DNA of 5,387 nucleotides, taken from positions 1 to 5,387 of the forward strand of contig CATZDY010000152.1 of assembly GCA_958417755.1 (NCBI GenBank), written 5' to 3'. The translations under genes and the position numbers were made by a program. The stretch is from an uncultured Peptococcaceae bacterium. Lineage in GTDB: Bacteria > Bacillota > Desulfotomaculia > Desulfotomaculales > Desulfocucumaceae. Shown here piece by piece: positions 1-5,329 of the stretch. The notes below the pieces were generated by a model. It was given only the letters and a program-made list of their open reading frames with translations. It searched no databases and was not told where the DNA came from. Each line of letters begins with the position of its first letter. The first letter of the stretch is position 1.

Positions 1-1
1 G

Positions 2-265
2 GAGCATGGGATTCGTCAGTCTATTTATGTACGGGCAGAGGATGATACTTTAGATGCTGCCCAAAAAGCAGCGGATGGGATTTTGAAGGAAAAAGGAAAA
101 CCAGAACGCACAATCACCCTTGAGAGTATGGATGTTCCGCCTCTTAGAAAAGGGGATAAGGTATATGCAAAGGCAGGTACGTTGGATGGATATTATTATG
201 TTAAATCCATAAGACATGATGCAAAGAATAGAAAAATGTCAATGGAATTGGAGGCGGCAGAATGA
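2..265 (+). CDS. Tail hub protein, XkdQ / late control D-like (C-terminal part)
   Basis: The reading frame is open from the window edge, so this is the last 87 residues of a larger protein; the TTG at 83 is only an internal codon. The visible part carries a segment rich in acidic and Ala residues, then a small beta domain around PLRKGDKVYAKAG and YYYVKSIRHD, ending in alternating hydrophobic residues (KMSMELE). A GD-V turn followed by YxVxSIxH and MxMxLE near the C-terminus is what I know from XkdQ/YqbQ and gp27/gpD-like hub proteins, which form the ring through which the tail tube meets the spike. The neighbours support this: XkdR-, XkdS-, XkdT- and XkdU-like genes follow in the PBSX order. 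The stop overlaps the next start by four bases (ATGA), pointing to coupled translation. The family call rests on the short C-terminus plus context. Confidence 0.75.
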   Translation, partial: EHGIRQSIYVRAEDDTLDAAQKAADGILKEKGKPERTITLESMDVPPLRKGDKVYAKAGTLDGYYYVKSIRHDAKNRKMSMELEAAE

Positions 266-696
266 ATCCTTCGTCAGGGAATCCGGGGATTAATAAACTT
301 GCCAATACTTTGTGCCAACGCATTGGGAATAGCAATACGCAGTCTTTGGTTCTTGACTTTGGTACCATTCAAAACGATTTTAGTTTGTTAACCAATACCT
401 TTCCAAAGCCAATTCCCAAAACTGATTATCTTGTTTGCCGTAGTGTTAGTTATGACCCGGAACCGGCTTTTACAAAGACTTGGTGGAAAGGAGAGAGCCC
501 GGCGGATCATGTGGGCCATGGCCATGGAAATAAGGGAGAACATCCCCAGGAATGCTCGAAACATTATCATGATGTGTATTTAGCTGAGGATATGCGTCCC
601 ATACGACCGGGAGACAGGGTATTGGTGGCCTGGGTGCAAAATGATGCTGTTGTGATTGATATTGTTCTTCCGGCTGATATGGTGAAGGAGTCGTGA
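262..696 (+). CDS. DUF2577 / XkdR-like baseplate protein, putative OB-fold spike component
   Basis: This encodes 144 residues. The start ATG overlaps the preceding stop (ATGA). The N-terminal 25 residues resemble a helix; residues ~27-65 (LVLDFGTI ... DYLVCRSVSY) and ~105-137 (DVYLAEDMRPIRPGDRVLVA then AVVIDIV) are beta-rich with the RPGDRVLV turn typical of DUF2577, the family of PBSX XkdR. Between them lies a loop with six histidines and a cysteine (H83, H86, H88, C98, H94, H101, H103), including HGHG and HYH. In DUF2577-type proteins the first block probably forms an OB-like barrel at the bottom of the baseplate, under the hub. The position between XkdQ-like and XkdS-like genes is exactly that of XkdR. 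The histidine loop could bind metal, which is inference (see findings). Confidence 0.8.
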   Translation: MNPSSGNPGINKLANTLCQRIGNSNTQSLVLDFGTIQNDFSLLTNTFPKPIPKTDYLVCRSVSYDPEPAFTKTWWKGESPADHVGHGHGNKGEHPQECSKHYHDVYLAEDMRPIRPGDRVLVAWVQNDAVVIDIVLPADMVKES

Positions 697-1148
697 TGAG
701 CGAAAAGAAACAATTGTTCCCGGTATTTGAAATGCCGAAAATCGTAAATTTCGAACCGTCAGAAGAGAAAAAATATAAAGCAAGCTTATATTTTGATTTC
801 GAGCAAGGGGATTTTTGCCGGGACGGAGCGGGGAAGCTTTTAACATGTGAGGGGAAAGAGGCATGGAAACAGTGGTGTATCAAAGCAGTGCTGACAGAAA
901 GGTTTACTTGTCTTGCCTATAGCCATGATTTTGGGGCGGAAATGTATGGGGCCTTGGCCCAATCGGACAAGGAAGCTGTGGAATCTGCCATTCGTACAAC
1001 AATCATAGAAACATTGAAAGTTAATCCTCGGACTGAATATGTTCGTGGATTTCAATTTTTTTGGACCGGTGAGGGTATTGAAGTGAATTTTACGGTAAAA
1101 GGAAAAGAGTGGGAGGAACAACAAGTCAGTTTGAATTTATCAAGGTAA
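696..1148 (+). CDS. DUF2634 / XkdS-like baseplate wedge protein (gp25-like)
   Basis: This encodes 150 residues. I chose ATG 696 over GTG 693 because GGAG at 687-690 sits five bases from the ATG but only two from the GTG. The ATG shares one base with the preceding stop (TGATG). Features typical of DUF2634 are LFPVFEMP near residue 7, YFDFEQGDFCRDGAGKLL (~32-49), and the signature GKEAWKQWCIKAVLTERF (~53-70) followed by AYSHDFG. In phage T4 the related gp25 is a baseplate wedge component with lysozyme-like ancestry; in PBSX the equivalent is XkdS. Residues 85-115 look helical and the C-terminus (FQFFWTGEGIEVNFTVKG) forms beta hairpins. It is followed by the baseplate J gene, as in PBSX. I see no damage. 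Confidence 0.87.
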   Translation: MSEKKQLFPVFEMPKIVNFEPSEEKKYKASLYFDFEQGDFCRDGAGKLLTCEGKEAWKQWCIKAVLTERFTCLAYSHDFGAEMYGALAQSDKEAVESAIRTTIIETLKVNPRTEYVRGFQFFWTGEGIEVNFTVKGKEWEEQQVSLNLSR

Positions 1149-1160
1149 GGGGTGGAAATT

Positions 1161-1724
1161 ATGATGCCATTTGTTGCCCCGGACTGGCTGGCCAATCAAA
1201 ATGCAGAAGCCATTCATAAACGTATGATGGAGATGCTTCCGAATGATATTGATGATACGGAGGGTGGATTTCCTTGGGATTTTACAAAACCTACGGCACT
1301 GGAAAAGGCTGAATTGCTGGAGTTTTTTCTAGTGGAAACATTAAAAATAATGCATCCTATGTGGGCTTATGGACGCTGGCTGGATTACCATGCGGCGGTG
1401 GTGGGGCTTGAGAGGAAAGATGCGAATAAAGCTGCCGGGATATTAACGGTTACGGGTAAGACTGGAACAAATATTGTAGCTGGTTCTCGTTTTGCTGTCC
1501 CGTCCATAGGAGATAATCCGGCTATTGTGTATGAAACGAGACGGCAATATACCATTGGTAGTGAAGGAACTGTTGATATAGAGATTTTTGCTGTGGAAGG
1601 TGGGACAAAATTTAATGTATCGGCAGGAGCTATATCTTTAATGCTGATTCCAATACAGGGGATAACGACCCTTACTAATGCTGCTGCCATTACAGGTGGT
1701 ACGGAGGAAGAAAGTGACGAATAA
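1161..1724 (+). CDS. Baseplate J / XkdT-like protein, N-terminal fragment up to the internal stop
   Basis: This is the part that would be translated without readthrough: 187 residues. AAGGGG at 1147-1152 lies eight bases from ATG 1161, which I prefer to the in-frame GTG at 1152 inside that Shine-Dalgarno stretch. The N-terminus shows the family pattern: PDWLANQNAEAIHKRMMEMLP, then DIDDTEGGFPWDFTKPTA (~residues 31-48), a helical wedge-core segment to GRWLDYHAAVVGLER, and the start of the baseplate J beta domain (GILTVTGKTGTNIVAGSRF, ~94-112; then VYETRRQYTI and AVEGGTKFNVSAGAI). It stops just after GGTEEESDE, in the middle of the baseplate J domain, so the fragment is unlikely to assemble. Confidence 0.7.
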   Translation: MMPFVAPDWLANQNAEAIHKRMMEMLPNDIDDTEGGFPWDFTKPTALEKAELLEFFLVETLKIMHPMWAYGRWLDYHAAVVGLERKDANKAAGILTVTGKTGTNIVAGSRFAVPSIGDNPAIVYETRRQYTIGSEGTVDIEIFAVEGGTKFNVSAGAISLMLIPIQGITTLTNAAAITGGTEEESDE

Positions 1725-1766
1725 CTGCGGCAACGTATCAATGATATCAATCTCAGTGGTGATGTA

Positions 1767-2291
1767 TTGTATGTGGGTTCTGTTGCGGATTATGCCAGAT
1801 GGGCTCAAGAAGTCCCTGGGGTAGGAAATGTGTTTGTGATGCCGGAATGGGATGGGGCTGGTACTGTAAAGGTGGTTGTGTTAGATGCAAATGGGCAGCC
1901 GGCCAATGCTTCTATATTGGATGCTGTGAATGAACACATCATGTCTCCCTCTAATCCGTATCGCAGAATGGCCCCTATTGGTGCTGTTGTTACAATTGCA
2001 GCACCAACAGCAAAGAATATTCAATATACCTTTAGCCTTGTTTTGGAACCCGGAGAAAGCAAAAACACTGTTCTTACCAGGTTTTCAGAAGCATTGCAAA
2101 GCTACTATGTGAATGCAAAAAGCGAAGGCCAGGTAAAGTATACCAAGGTTGCTGCTCTGTTGGCCGATACTGACGGAGTGAGTGATTTTACTACATTGCT
2201 AATCAATAACAAAGAAGCAAATATTATAATTGCTGAGGACCAATATCCTGTAACCGCTTCGATTTCGGTACAGGTGGTGAGTCATATATGA
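1767..2291 (+). CDS. Baseplate J / XkdT-like protein, C-terminal fragment
   Basis: This is the continuation in the same frame after the TAA at 1722-1724; codons resume at 1725. The 5' end given is the first TTG, which may not be a real start: GGTGATG at 1758-1764 is too close to TTG 1767 and better spaced for GTG 1773, while a GGAGG at 1703-1707 lies before the stop. The encoded part matches the C-terminal half of the family: DYARWAQEVPGVGNVFVMPEWDG, where the AxxVPGVxxVxVxP pattern is classic for baseplate J proteins, then GTVKVVVLDANGQPA, MAPIGAVVTIAAPT, and a last helix-plus-beta part (VKYTKVAALLADTDGVSDF). Whether it is made at all is unknown. It overlaps the next gene by four bases. Confidence 0.5.
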   Translation: MYVGSVADYARWAQEVPGVGNVFVMPEWDGAGTVKVVVLDANGQPANASILDAVNEHIMSPSNPYRRMAPIGAVVTIAAPTAKNIQYTFSLVLEPGESKNTVLTRFSEALQSYYVNAKSEGQVKYTKVAALLADTDGVSDFTTLLINNKEANIIIAEDQYPVTASISVQVVSHI

Positions 2292-3004
2292 GTGAGCTAG
2301 AGGCTTTTCCAGACAATGAAACTGCTAAAAAAATGATGAAATCAATTTCGCCTATTTATGACCGTTCCTATGTAGCAAAGTGGCTTTTTCAAGTCATGGG
2401 GACGGAAATTGAAGATGCCTGGAATCGTTTTGAAGAGTTGCGTGAACAGGCTTTTGTGGATACAGCAACATGGGGCCTAAAATATTGGGAATGGCGATAT
2501 CATATCGGAGCGGATGAATCGAATAGCTGGGAGGAAAGACGAAATAAAATCCGGCGGAAACAAAGCAGACCTCTTCCTATTAATCCGAAAAAAATAGAAA
2601 AATTTATCAAAGACATATGTGGGCGGGAAGCCAAGATTACAGAGAATATCGCCCCTTATGTCTTTTCTATTGCAATACTTTCAGGGGAAACGAATGTCAA
2701 TTATTTTGATATAAAGCAAAGCATTGAGAGAGCAAAGCCGGCTCATCTTTCATTTGTTTTGCTTTTTGAAGCTGCTATCGATTTAAGTATTCATACGGCT
2801 GATTTAAAGAAAAATTTTGGGTATGTTCTTTCTGGTACTACACCTGAAACAAATACAGTCGGCGGTTATCTTGAAGAGAATCTTGAGCTGCAAAGGGATG
2901 CAAAGTCCTTTCTGTTTCCATACCCGTTATCCGGTATGGGAATGGCTGGAGATACGGATCCTTTATTGTTTGTGTATACATTGTGTGGAGAAGAGGACGC
3001 TTGA
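2288..3004 (+). CDS. XkdU / YmfQ-like (DUF2313) baseplate protein, Mu gp48-like
   Basis: This encodes 238 residues, with a start that overlaps the upstream stop (ATGA). The N-terminal half is helical: LFQVMGTEIEDAWNRFEEL (~33-51), TATWGLKYWEWRYHI (~59-73), and WEERRNKIRRKQ (~81-92), the usual YmfQ pattern of an aromatic W-L-x-x-WE motif and an arginine-rich RRxxI segment. Residues ~97-160 form the compact domain that ends in the family hallmark AKPAHLSFVLLFE (149-161). In Mu and PBSX this protein closes the wedge at the tail tip. Beyond residue 165 there is a C-terminal extension with GYVLSGTTPETNTVGG (~178-193) and PYPLSGMGMAGDTDP (~211-225), two related turns I know from clostridial phage tail proteins but cannot assign a role. 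The family assignment is solid; the extension is only described. Confidence 0.85.
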   Translation: MSELEAFPDNETAKKMMKSISPIYDRSYVAKWLFQVMGTEIEDAWNRFEELREQAFVDTATWGLKYWEWRYHIGADESNSWEERRNKIRRKQSRPLPINPKKIEKFIKDICGREAKITENIAPYVFSIAILSGETNVNYFDIKQSIERAKPAHLSFVLLFEAAIDLSIHTADLKKNFGYVLSGTTPETNTVGGYLEENLELQRDAKSFLFPYPLSGMGMAGDTDPLLFVYTLCGEEDA

Positions 3005-3015
3005 AAGGGGGTGAT
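3005..3015 (+). promoter_or_regulatory. Extended Shine-Dalgarno site deciding the start of the next gene
   Basis: AAGGGGGTGAT matches the extended anti-16S complement AAGGAGGTGAT with one mismatch. Because GTG 3011 and ATG 3014 lie inside this pairing stretch, the usable starts are ATG 3017 (five bases after the G run) or ATG 3023 (eleven bases after it). Confidence 0.6.
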
Positions 3016-3016
3016 G

Positions 3017-3334
3017 ATGGACATGGGAATGATGACAGATGAAGCCATTAACGGTTATAAGGAGTATACAAAAAAGGTTGTTGGTTTTGCCCAATATAAA
3101 ATAGGAAGTAAATATTACAAGACTGACATATCCAATGTAGCAACTCTTTCAGACGGCAGGGTTGCTATTGATTTTATCATTGATCATACGGTTCCAGGGG
3201 ATGTGGTGATTACTGAAGTGCAACTATACAATAAAAGTGGTCAATTATGGCTTTCAAAAGCTGAAAAATTAACAAGAAGAAATGTACAAGAAGGTATTTT
3301 ATATCGGGTAACTTTTATGATTCGTGAAGGGTAG
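3017..3334 (+). CDS. Small conserved-looking phage tail protein, function unknown
   Basis: This encodes 105 residues from ATG 3017; ATG 3023 would remove two. After a Met-rich leader the protein is mostly beta: VVGFAQYKIGSKYYKTDIS (~21-39), DGRVAIDFIIDH (~47-57), VVITEVQLYNKSGQLWLSK (~63-81), LYRVTFMIRE at the end. No signal peptide, membrane segment or catalytic motif is seen. The TEVQLYNKSGQLW segment is the kind found in short proteins that sit between XkdU-like and fibre genes in Bacillota prophages; I recall such proteins being labelled with an enzyme name (ketopantoate hydroxymethyltransferase), which at this size and place would be a misannotation. By position it is probably a baseplate-to-fibre connector or a fibre component, which is inference. 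It follows the XkdU-like stop by twelve bases and is directly followed by the fibre-like gene. Confidence 0.72.
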   Translation: MDMGMMTDEAINGYKEYTKKVVGFAQYKIGSKYYKTDISNVATLSDGRVAIDFIIDHTVPGDVVITEVQLYNKSGQLWLSKAEKLTRRNVQEGILYRVTFMIREG

Positions 3335-3346
3335 GTGAAGCAGAAC

Positions 3347-3865
3347 ATGTACACCATGACGGATTGGAAAGATCATGTGACGCAATATCCAAATCGTAGA
3401 ATAATGACGGACAATAGTGACGGAACAGTAACGTTAAACAAAGCCCAAGGGACTATTTTGCAACAAGGTACCCCCCAGAGTGCAAAAAACTTTAACAATA
3501 TGGAATCCGGTGTTTTTGATGCCTACGTGTCATCAGCCATTTTGTTGCAATATTTTTTGCAATTTGAACGGGAAAGCAAGGAAAATGATAAAAACCATGC
3601 TGCAGAATTTTTAAATGAAGTGCAAACTGTAACTCTAACCAATACCCAGCGCTGGCCTTTTAATAATAGCCAAAAGACCATTGCCTTGCAAAAGCCACGA
3701 AAAACCATGAATTATGATGTGGTTTGTGAAGTGGATACAGCCCAAGGCAATGTGGGGGATATTGCTATCAGTGATAAACAGCTGAACGGCTTCAAAATTG
3801 CCTTTGATGGCAGCGCTGCCAGTATAACTGTAACCCTGAGAATCAAAGGAGGTATGTTGGTATGA
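3347..3865 (+). CDS. Short tail-fibre-like protein
   Basis: This encodes 172 residues. ATG 3347 is preferred over GTG 3335 because AGGTGA (3333-3338) lies eight bases before it. The N-terminus (MTDWKDHVTQYPNRRIMTD, then NSDGTVTLNKAQGTILQQGTP and AKNFNNMESGVFDAY) is the common attachment domain of Bacillota prophage fibres: W-DH-P-R, DGTVTL, an 'xxGTPxxAxNxNxME' turn and a helix. Residues ~60-92 form a polar helix that could be a short trimeric coiled coil, and residues ~93-172 are beta-rich (NYDVVCEVDTAQGNVGDIAI, SAASITVTLRIKGGM). At 172 residues it is much shorter than receptor-binding fibres, so it probably acts as an adaptor carrying the variable protein downstream. It overlaps the next gene by four bases. 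Confidence 0.72.
   Translation: MYTMTDWKDHVTQYPNRRIMTDNSDGTVTLNKAQGTILQQGTPQSAKNFNNMESGVFDAYVSSAILLQYFLQFERESKENDKNHAAEFLNEVQTVTLTNTQRWPFNNSQKTIALQKPRKTMNYDVVCEVDTAQGNVGDIAISDKQLNGFKIAFDGSAASITVTLRIKGGMLV
3845..3853 (+). promoter_or_regulatory. Ribosome binding site for the gene starting at 3862
   Basis: AAAGGAGGT is a near-perfect Shine-Dalgarno sequence lying inside the end of the fibre-like gene, eight bases before ATG 3862. It supports 3862 as the start rather than the out-of-frame ATG at 3854. Confidence 0.7.
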
Positions 3866-4203
3866 TGCAAATTGTGGAAAAAAACCAAGGTCCGAAAATC
3901 GCCTATGAGGAAAGCGGCACTCGTCTTTTTTTCGGAGATGATGAATTGATGCTCAATGTGGCCAAGTACCAGCGGGATTGGGCAGTGCAAGTGGATATTT
4001 GTAGGAACAGAGACGCGCAATTGGTTATTGGTACAGGTGAAGGCTTGTATTATGTGGCACAGGTGGATATTCCGGCTATTCAATATGAAAGCTTGCCGGA
4101 GGGTGCAGGACAAGGGGATGAACCACAGGCCTTACCTTTGGCAATGGAGGATGTAACCCTGACCCTATGGAGTCTCAATCATTTTGTATTGGCAGAAAAT
4201 TAA
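3862..4203 (+). CDS. Unrecognised small phage protein directly upstream of the DGR target
   Basis: This encodes 113 residues starting ATGATG; either Met is possible. I do not recognise a named family. Alternating hydrophobic patterns suggest beta strands (GTRLFFGDDELMLNVAKY ~19-36, WAVQVDICRN ~40-49, AQLVIGTGEGLYYVAQVDIPAIQYE ~52-76), followed by a flexible Gly/Pro/acidic stretch (LPEGAGQGDEPQALP ~78-92) and a last strand-like segment VTLTLWSLNHFVLAEN. It has no signal peptide or membrane helix. It is translationally coupled to the fibre-like gene and followed after 14 bases by the variable lectin-like gene. A structural adaptor or assembly helper for that variable protein is a reasonable guess from position only. 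Confidence 0.65.
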   Translation: MMQIVEKNQGPKIAYEESGTRLFFGDDELMLNVAKYQRDWAVQVDICRNRDAQLVIGTGEGLYYVAQVDIPAIQYESLPEGAGQGDEPQALPLAMEDVTLTLWSLNHFVLAEN

Positions 4204-4209
4204 AGGAGG
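4202..4209 (+). promoter_or_regulatory. Strong ribosome binding site for the DGR target gene
   Basis: AAAGGAGG overlaps the stop of the previous gene and lies eight bases before ATG 4218. It fixes the start of the lectin-like protein at 4218 and argues against the longer in-frame opening at 4167, which would read back into the upstream gene. Confidence 0.8.
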
Positions 4210-4217
4210 AGAAGCAT

Positions 4218-5300
4218 ATGGCTAACTTCGATTTGGCAAACTTTGCCCTAAAGGCTACCTGTCCGAGCAATAAAATCATATTGGATGACAAGGGGCTGCC
4301 CAGTGTTATGGTGTATGTACCAAAATTCAAAATCAGTGATGTTATTACAGGCGGGAGCGATAGTACGCATCCCGCCTTTATTGTTAACGGGCAGGAAGTC
4401 CCAGGGGTATATATTTCCAAATATCAAAATGTTGTCTACAACGGCCGGGCCTATAGTTTGCCGGGCGAGGATCCGAAGACCTACATTACTTTCGATAGTG
4501 CCTGCCAAGTGAGCGAGGCAAAAGGACCGGGATGGCATTTGATGACCAATGCCGAATGGGCGGCCTTGGCTTTGTGGTGTAGGAAAAATAGTACCATGCC
4601 GAAAGGAAATAATAGTGCTGGCAAAGACCATTTGGAAAGTGTTTACACGGCTATTCCAGCTACCTATGGCAGTGATGGAATCATAAACAGGGTATTGACT
4701 GGTACTGGTCCTGTAACCTGGAGCCATAATGGAGAAATATCAGGAATATGGGATTTAAATGGCAATGTATATGAATGGATGGGTGGCTATCGGGTCGTGG
4801 ACGGAGAAATACAGATTCTCCCCAACAATGATGCAGCGGATCCAGATAACTCCCAAAACAGTAGCAGTACAAAATGGCAGGCTATTTTACAAAACGGAAC
4901 CCTTACGGAGCCTGGCACAGCAGGAACCTTGAAATGGGACTATACAACAGATCCTGGAACAGAAATTGCGGGGAAAGAATTCAGACTTAACATAACGATT
5001 GAAAATCCTGCAAATGATGATAATCCGTACGGGCAAATAAGTTTTTCTAACTTGGCTGCTAAGGATAGCATAAGTGTGCCGGAAATCATAAAGGCGCTTT
5101 CCTTATTCCCAGTAGATAACGGAGATCATGGCGGTGACAATTTTTATATACGAAATAGGGGTGAATGTCTTGGCTATCGTGGTGGTGCCTGGAACGATTC
5201 AGTTGCTGCTGGTGTTTTCTTTATGTATACAGTTCGTAACCGGTCTTATTCTGGTTTAAGCCTTGGTTTTCGTTCTGCCTATATTCCGGAAATTTCATAG
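4218..5300 (+). CDS. DGR variable protein: FGE-like C-type-lectin-fold tail-tip / receptor-binding protein
   Basis: This encodes 360 residues from ATG 4218. The first ~25 residues are probably the attachment end. The formylglycine-generating-enzyme (FGE/SUMF1)-like C-type lectin fold then follows: GLPSVMVYVPKFKI (~26-39), VPGVYISKYQNVVYNGRAYSLP (~61-82), GWHLMTNAEWAALALWCRKN (~105-124), and GIWDLNGNVYEWMGGYRVVDGEIQ (~176-199). Residues ~203-310 form an Asn/Asp/Gly/Thr-rich insertion. The end, residues 321-354, has the scaffold of DGR targets: RGGAW, AGVF, RSYS, GFRSA, with divergent residues between. The catalytic cysteines of true FGE are absent from the RGGAW region, so enzyme activity is unlikely. 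In Bordetella phage Mtd and Treponema TvpA, such proteins bind ligands through the variable face. Located after the fibre genes, it is most likely the adhesin at the tail tip. It contains no internal stop. Confidence 0.85.
   Translation: MANFDLANFALKATCPSNKIILDDKGLPSVMVYVPKFKISDVITGGSDSTHPAFIVNGQEVPGVYISKYQNVVYNGRAYSLPGEDPKTYITFDSACQVSEAKGPGWHLMTNAEWAALALWCRKNSTMPKGNNSAGKDHLESVYTAIPATYGSDGIINRVLTGTGPVTWSHNGEISGIWDLNGNVYEWMGGYRVVDGEIQILPNNDAADPDNSQNSSSTKWQAILQNGTLTEPGTAGTLKWDYTTDPGTEIAGKEFRLNITIENPANDDNPYGQISFSNLAAKDSISVPEIIKALSLFPVDNGDHGGDNFYIRNRGECLGYRGGAWNDSVAAGVFFMYTVRNRSYSGLSLGFRSAYIPEIS
5178..5280 (+). other. Putative DGR variable region (VR) in the 3' end of the lectin-like gene
   Basis: These codons (residues 321-354) match, position for position, the pattern I know for DGR targets: invariant R-G-G-x-W, A-G-V-F, R-S-x-S and G-F-R-S-A, separated by sites that are usually AAC/AAT in a template repeat. 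Here those sites read A324, N326, D327, A330, Y337, V339, R340, Y344, G346, L347 and S348. Many of these codons end in C or T (gcc, aac, gat, gct, tat, gtt, cgt, ggt, agc), as expected if AAC/AAT was the parent. By hand count the 105 bases 5178-5282 contain 14 A, against 30 in the preceding 105 bases. The template repeat is not in the window, so the exact limits are approximate. Confidence 0.78.
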
Positions 5301-5308
5301 TCCAGCAT

Positions 5309-5321
5309 TATGATTTTCATA
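5309..5321 (+). repeat. Small inverted repeat just after the DGR target gene
   Basis: TATGA and TCATA form a five-base-pair stem with a TTT loop, extendable by one T-G pair, nine bases after the stop codon. Bordetella-type DGRs need a hairpin or cruciform a few bases downstream of the variable region for target recognition, and this is the position one would look at. The stem is short and AT-rich, so chance is a real possibility. It is too weak and lacks a T run to act as a terminator. Confidence 0.25.
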
Positions 5322-5329
5322 GAAGGTGA
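5321..5329 (+). promoter_or_regulatory. Ribosome binding site for a TTG start at 5335
   Basis: AGAAGGTGA has the AAGG/GGTGA core about eight bases before TTG 5335 and too far (about 17 bases) from the first ATG at 5344. It therefore favours the TTG start for the partial gene at the window end. Confidence 0.5.

Larger units (their letters stand above)
1161..2291 (+). pseudogene. Baseplate J / XkdT-like protein interrupted by an in-frame TAA
   Basis: One reading frame runs from ATG 1161 to the TGA at 2289-2291 and is broken only by TAA at 1722-1724. The conceptual product is 187 residues, the stop, then 188 residues, near the usual size of XkdT/Mu gp47-type proteins. The sequence across the break is natural: GGTEEESDE, stop, LRQRINDINLSGDVLYVGS. 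Baseplate J proteins usually read SDE(E/Q)LRxR here, so the stop most simply replaces GAA (G to T) or CAA (C to T). There is no frame change. The protein normally forms the wedge heterotrimer that holds the baseplate ring and triggers sheath contraction. Its downstream end overlaps the XkdU-like start, so it sits in the correct operon slot. A sequence error or partial readthrough cannot be excluded. Confidence 0.85.

Noticed and set aside
470..883. Reverse-strand open frame of 137 residues (and other minus-strand frames, e.g. 1385-1750, 3712-4113, 4248-4727)
   Set aside because: They lie entirely opposite well-supported plus-strand genes, have no ribosome binding sites I can see, and their products look compositionally random.
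1722..1724. Global TAA reassignment (alternative genetic code)
   Set aside because: Genes ending at 1148 and 4203 use TAA as a true stop followed closely by well-supported new starts, and no other gene contains in-frame TAA.
3017..3334. Ketopantoate hydroxymethyltransferase
   Set aside because: I recall this label on similar phage proteins, but 105 residues is far too short for that enzyme and the location is a tail operon.
4167..4217. In-frame upstream extension of the lectin-like gene starting at ATG 4167
   Set aside because: It would overlap the previous gene by 37 bases, has no ribosome binding site, and adds residues translated from the Shine-Dalgarno region; AAAGGAGG before ATG 4218 is decisive.
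4218..5300. Active formylglycine-generating (sulfatase-modifying) enzyme
   Set aside because: The fold is similar, but the cysteine pair expected near the RGGxW motif is missing and the gene sits in a tail operon with no sulfatase nearby.
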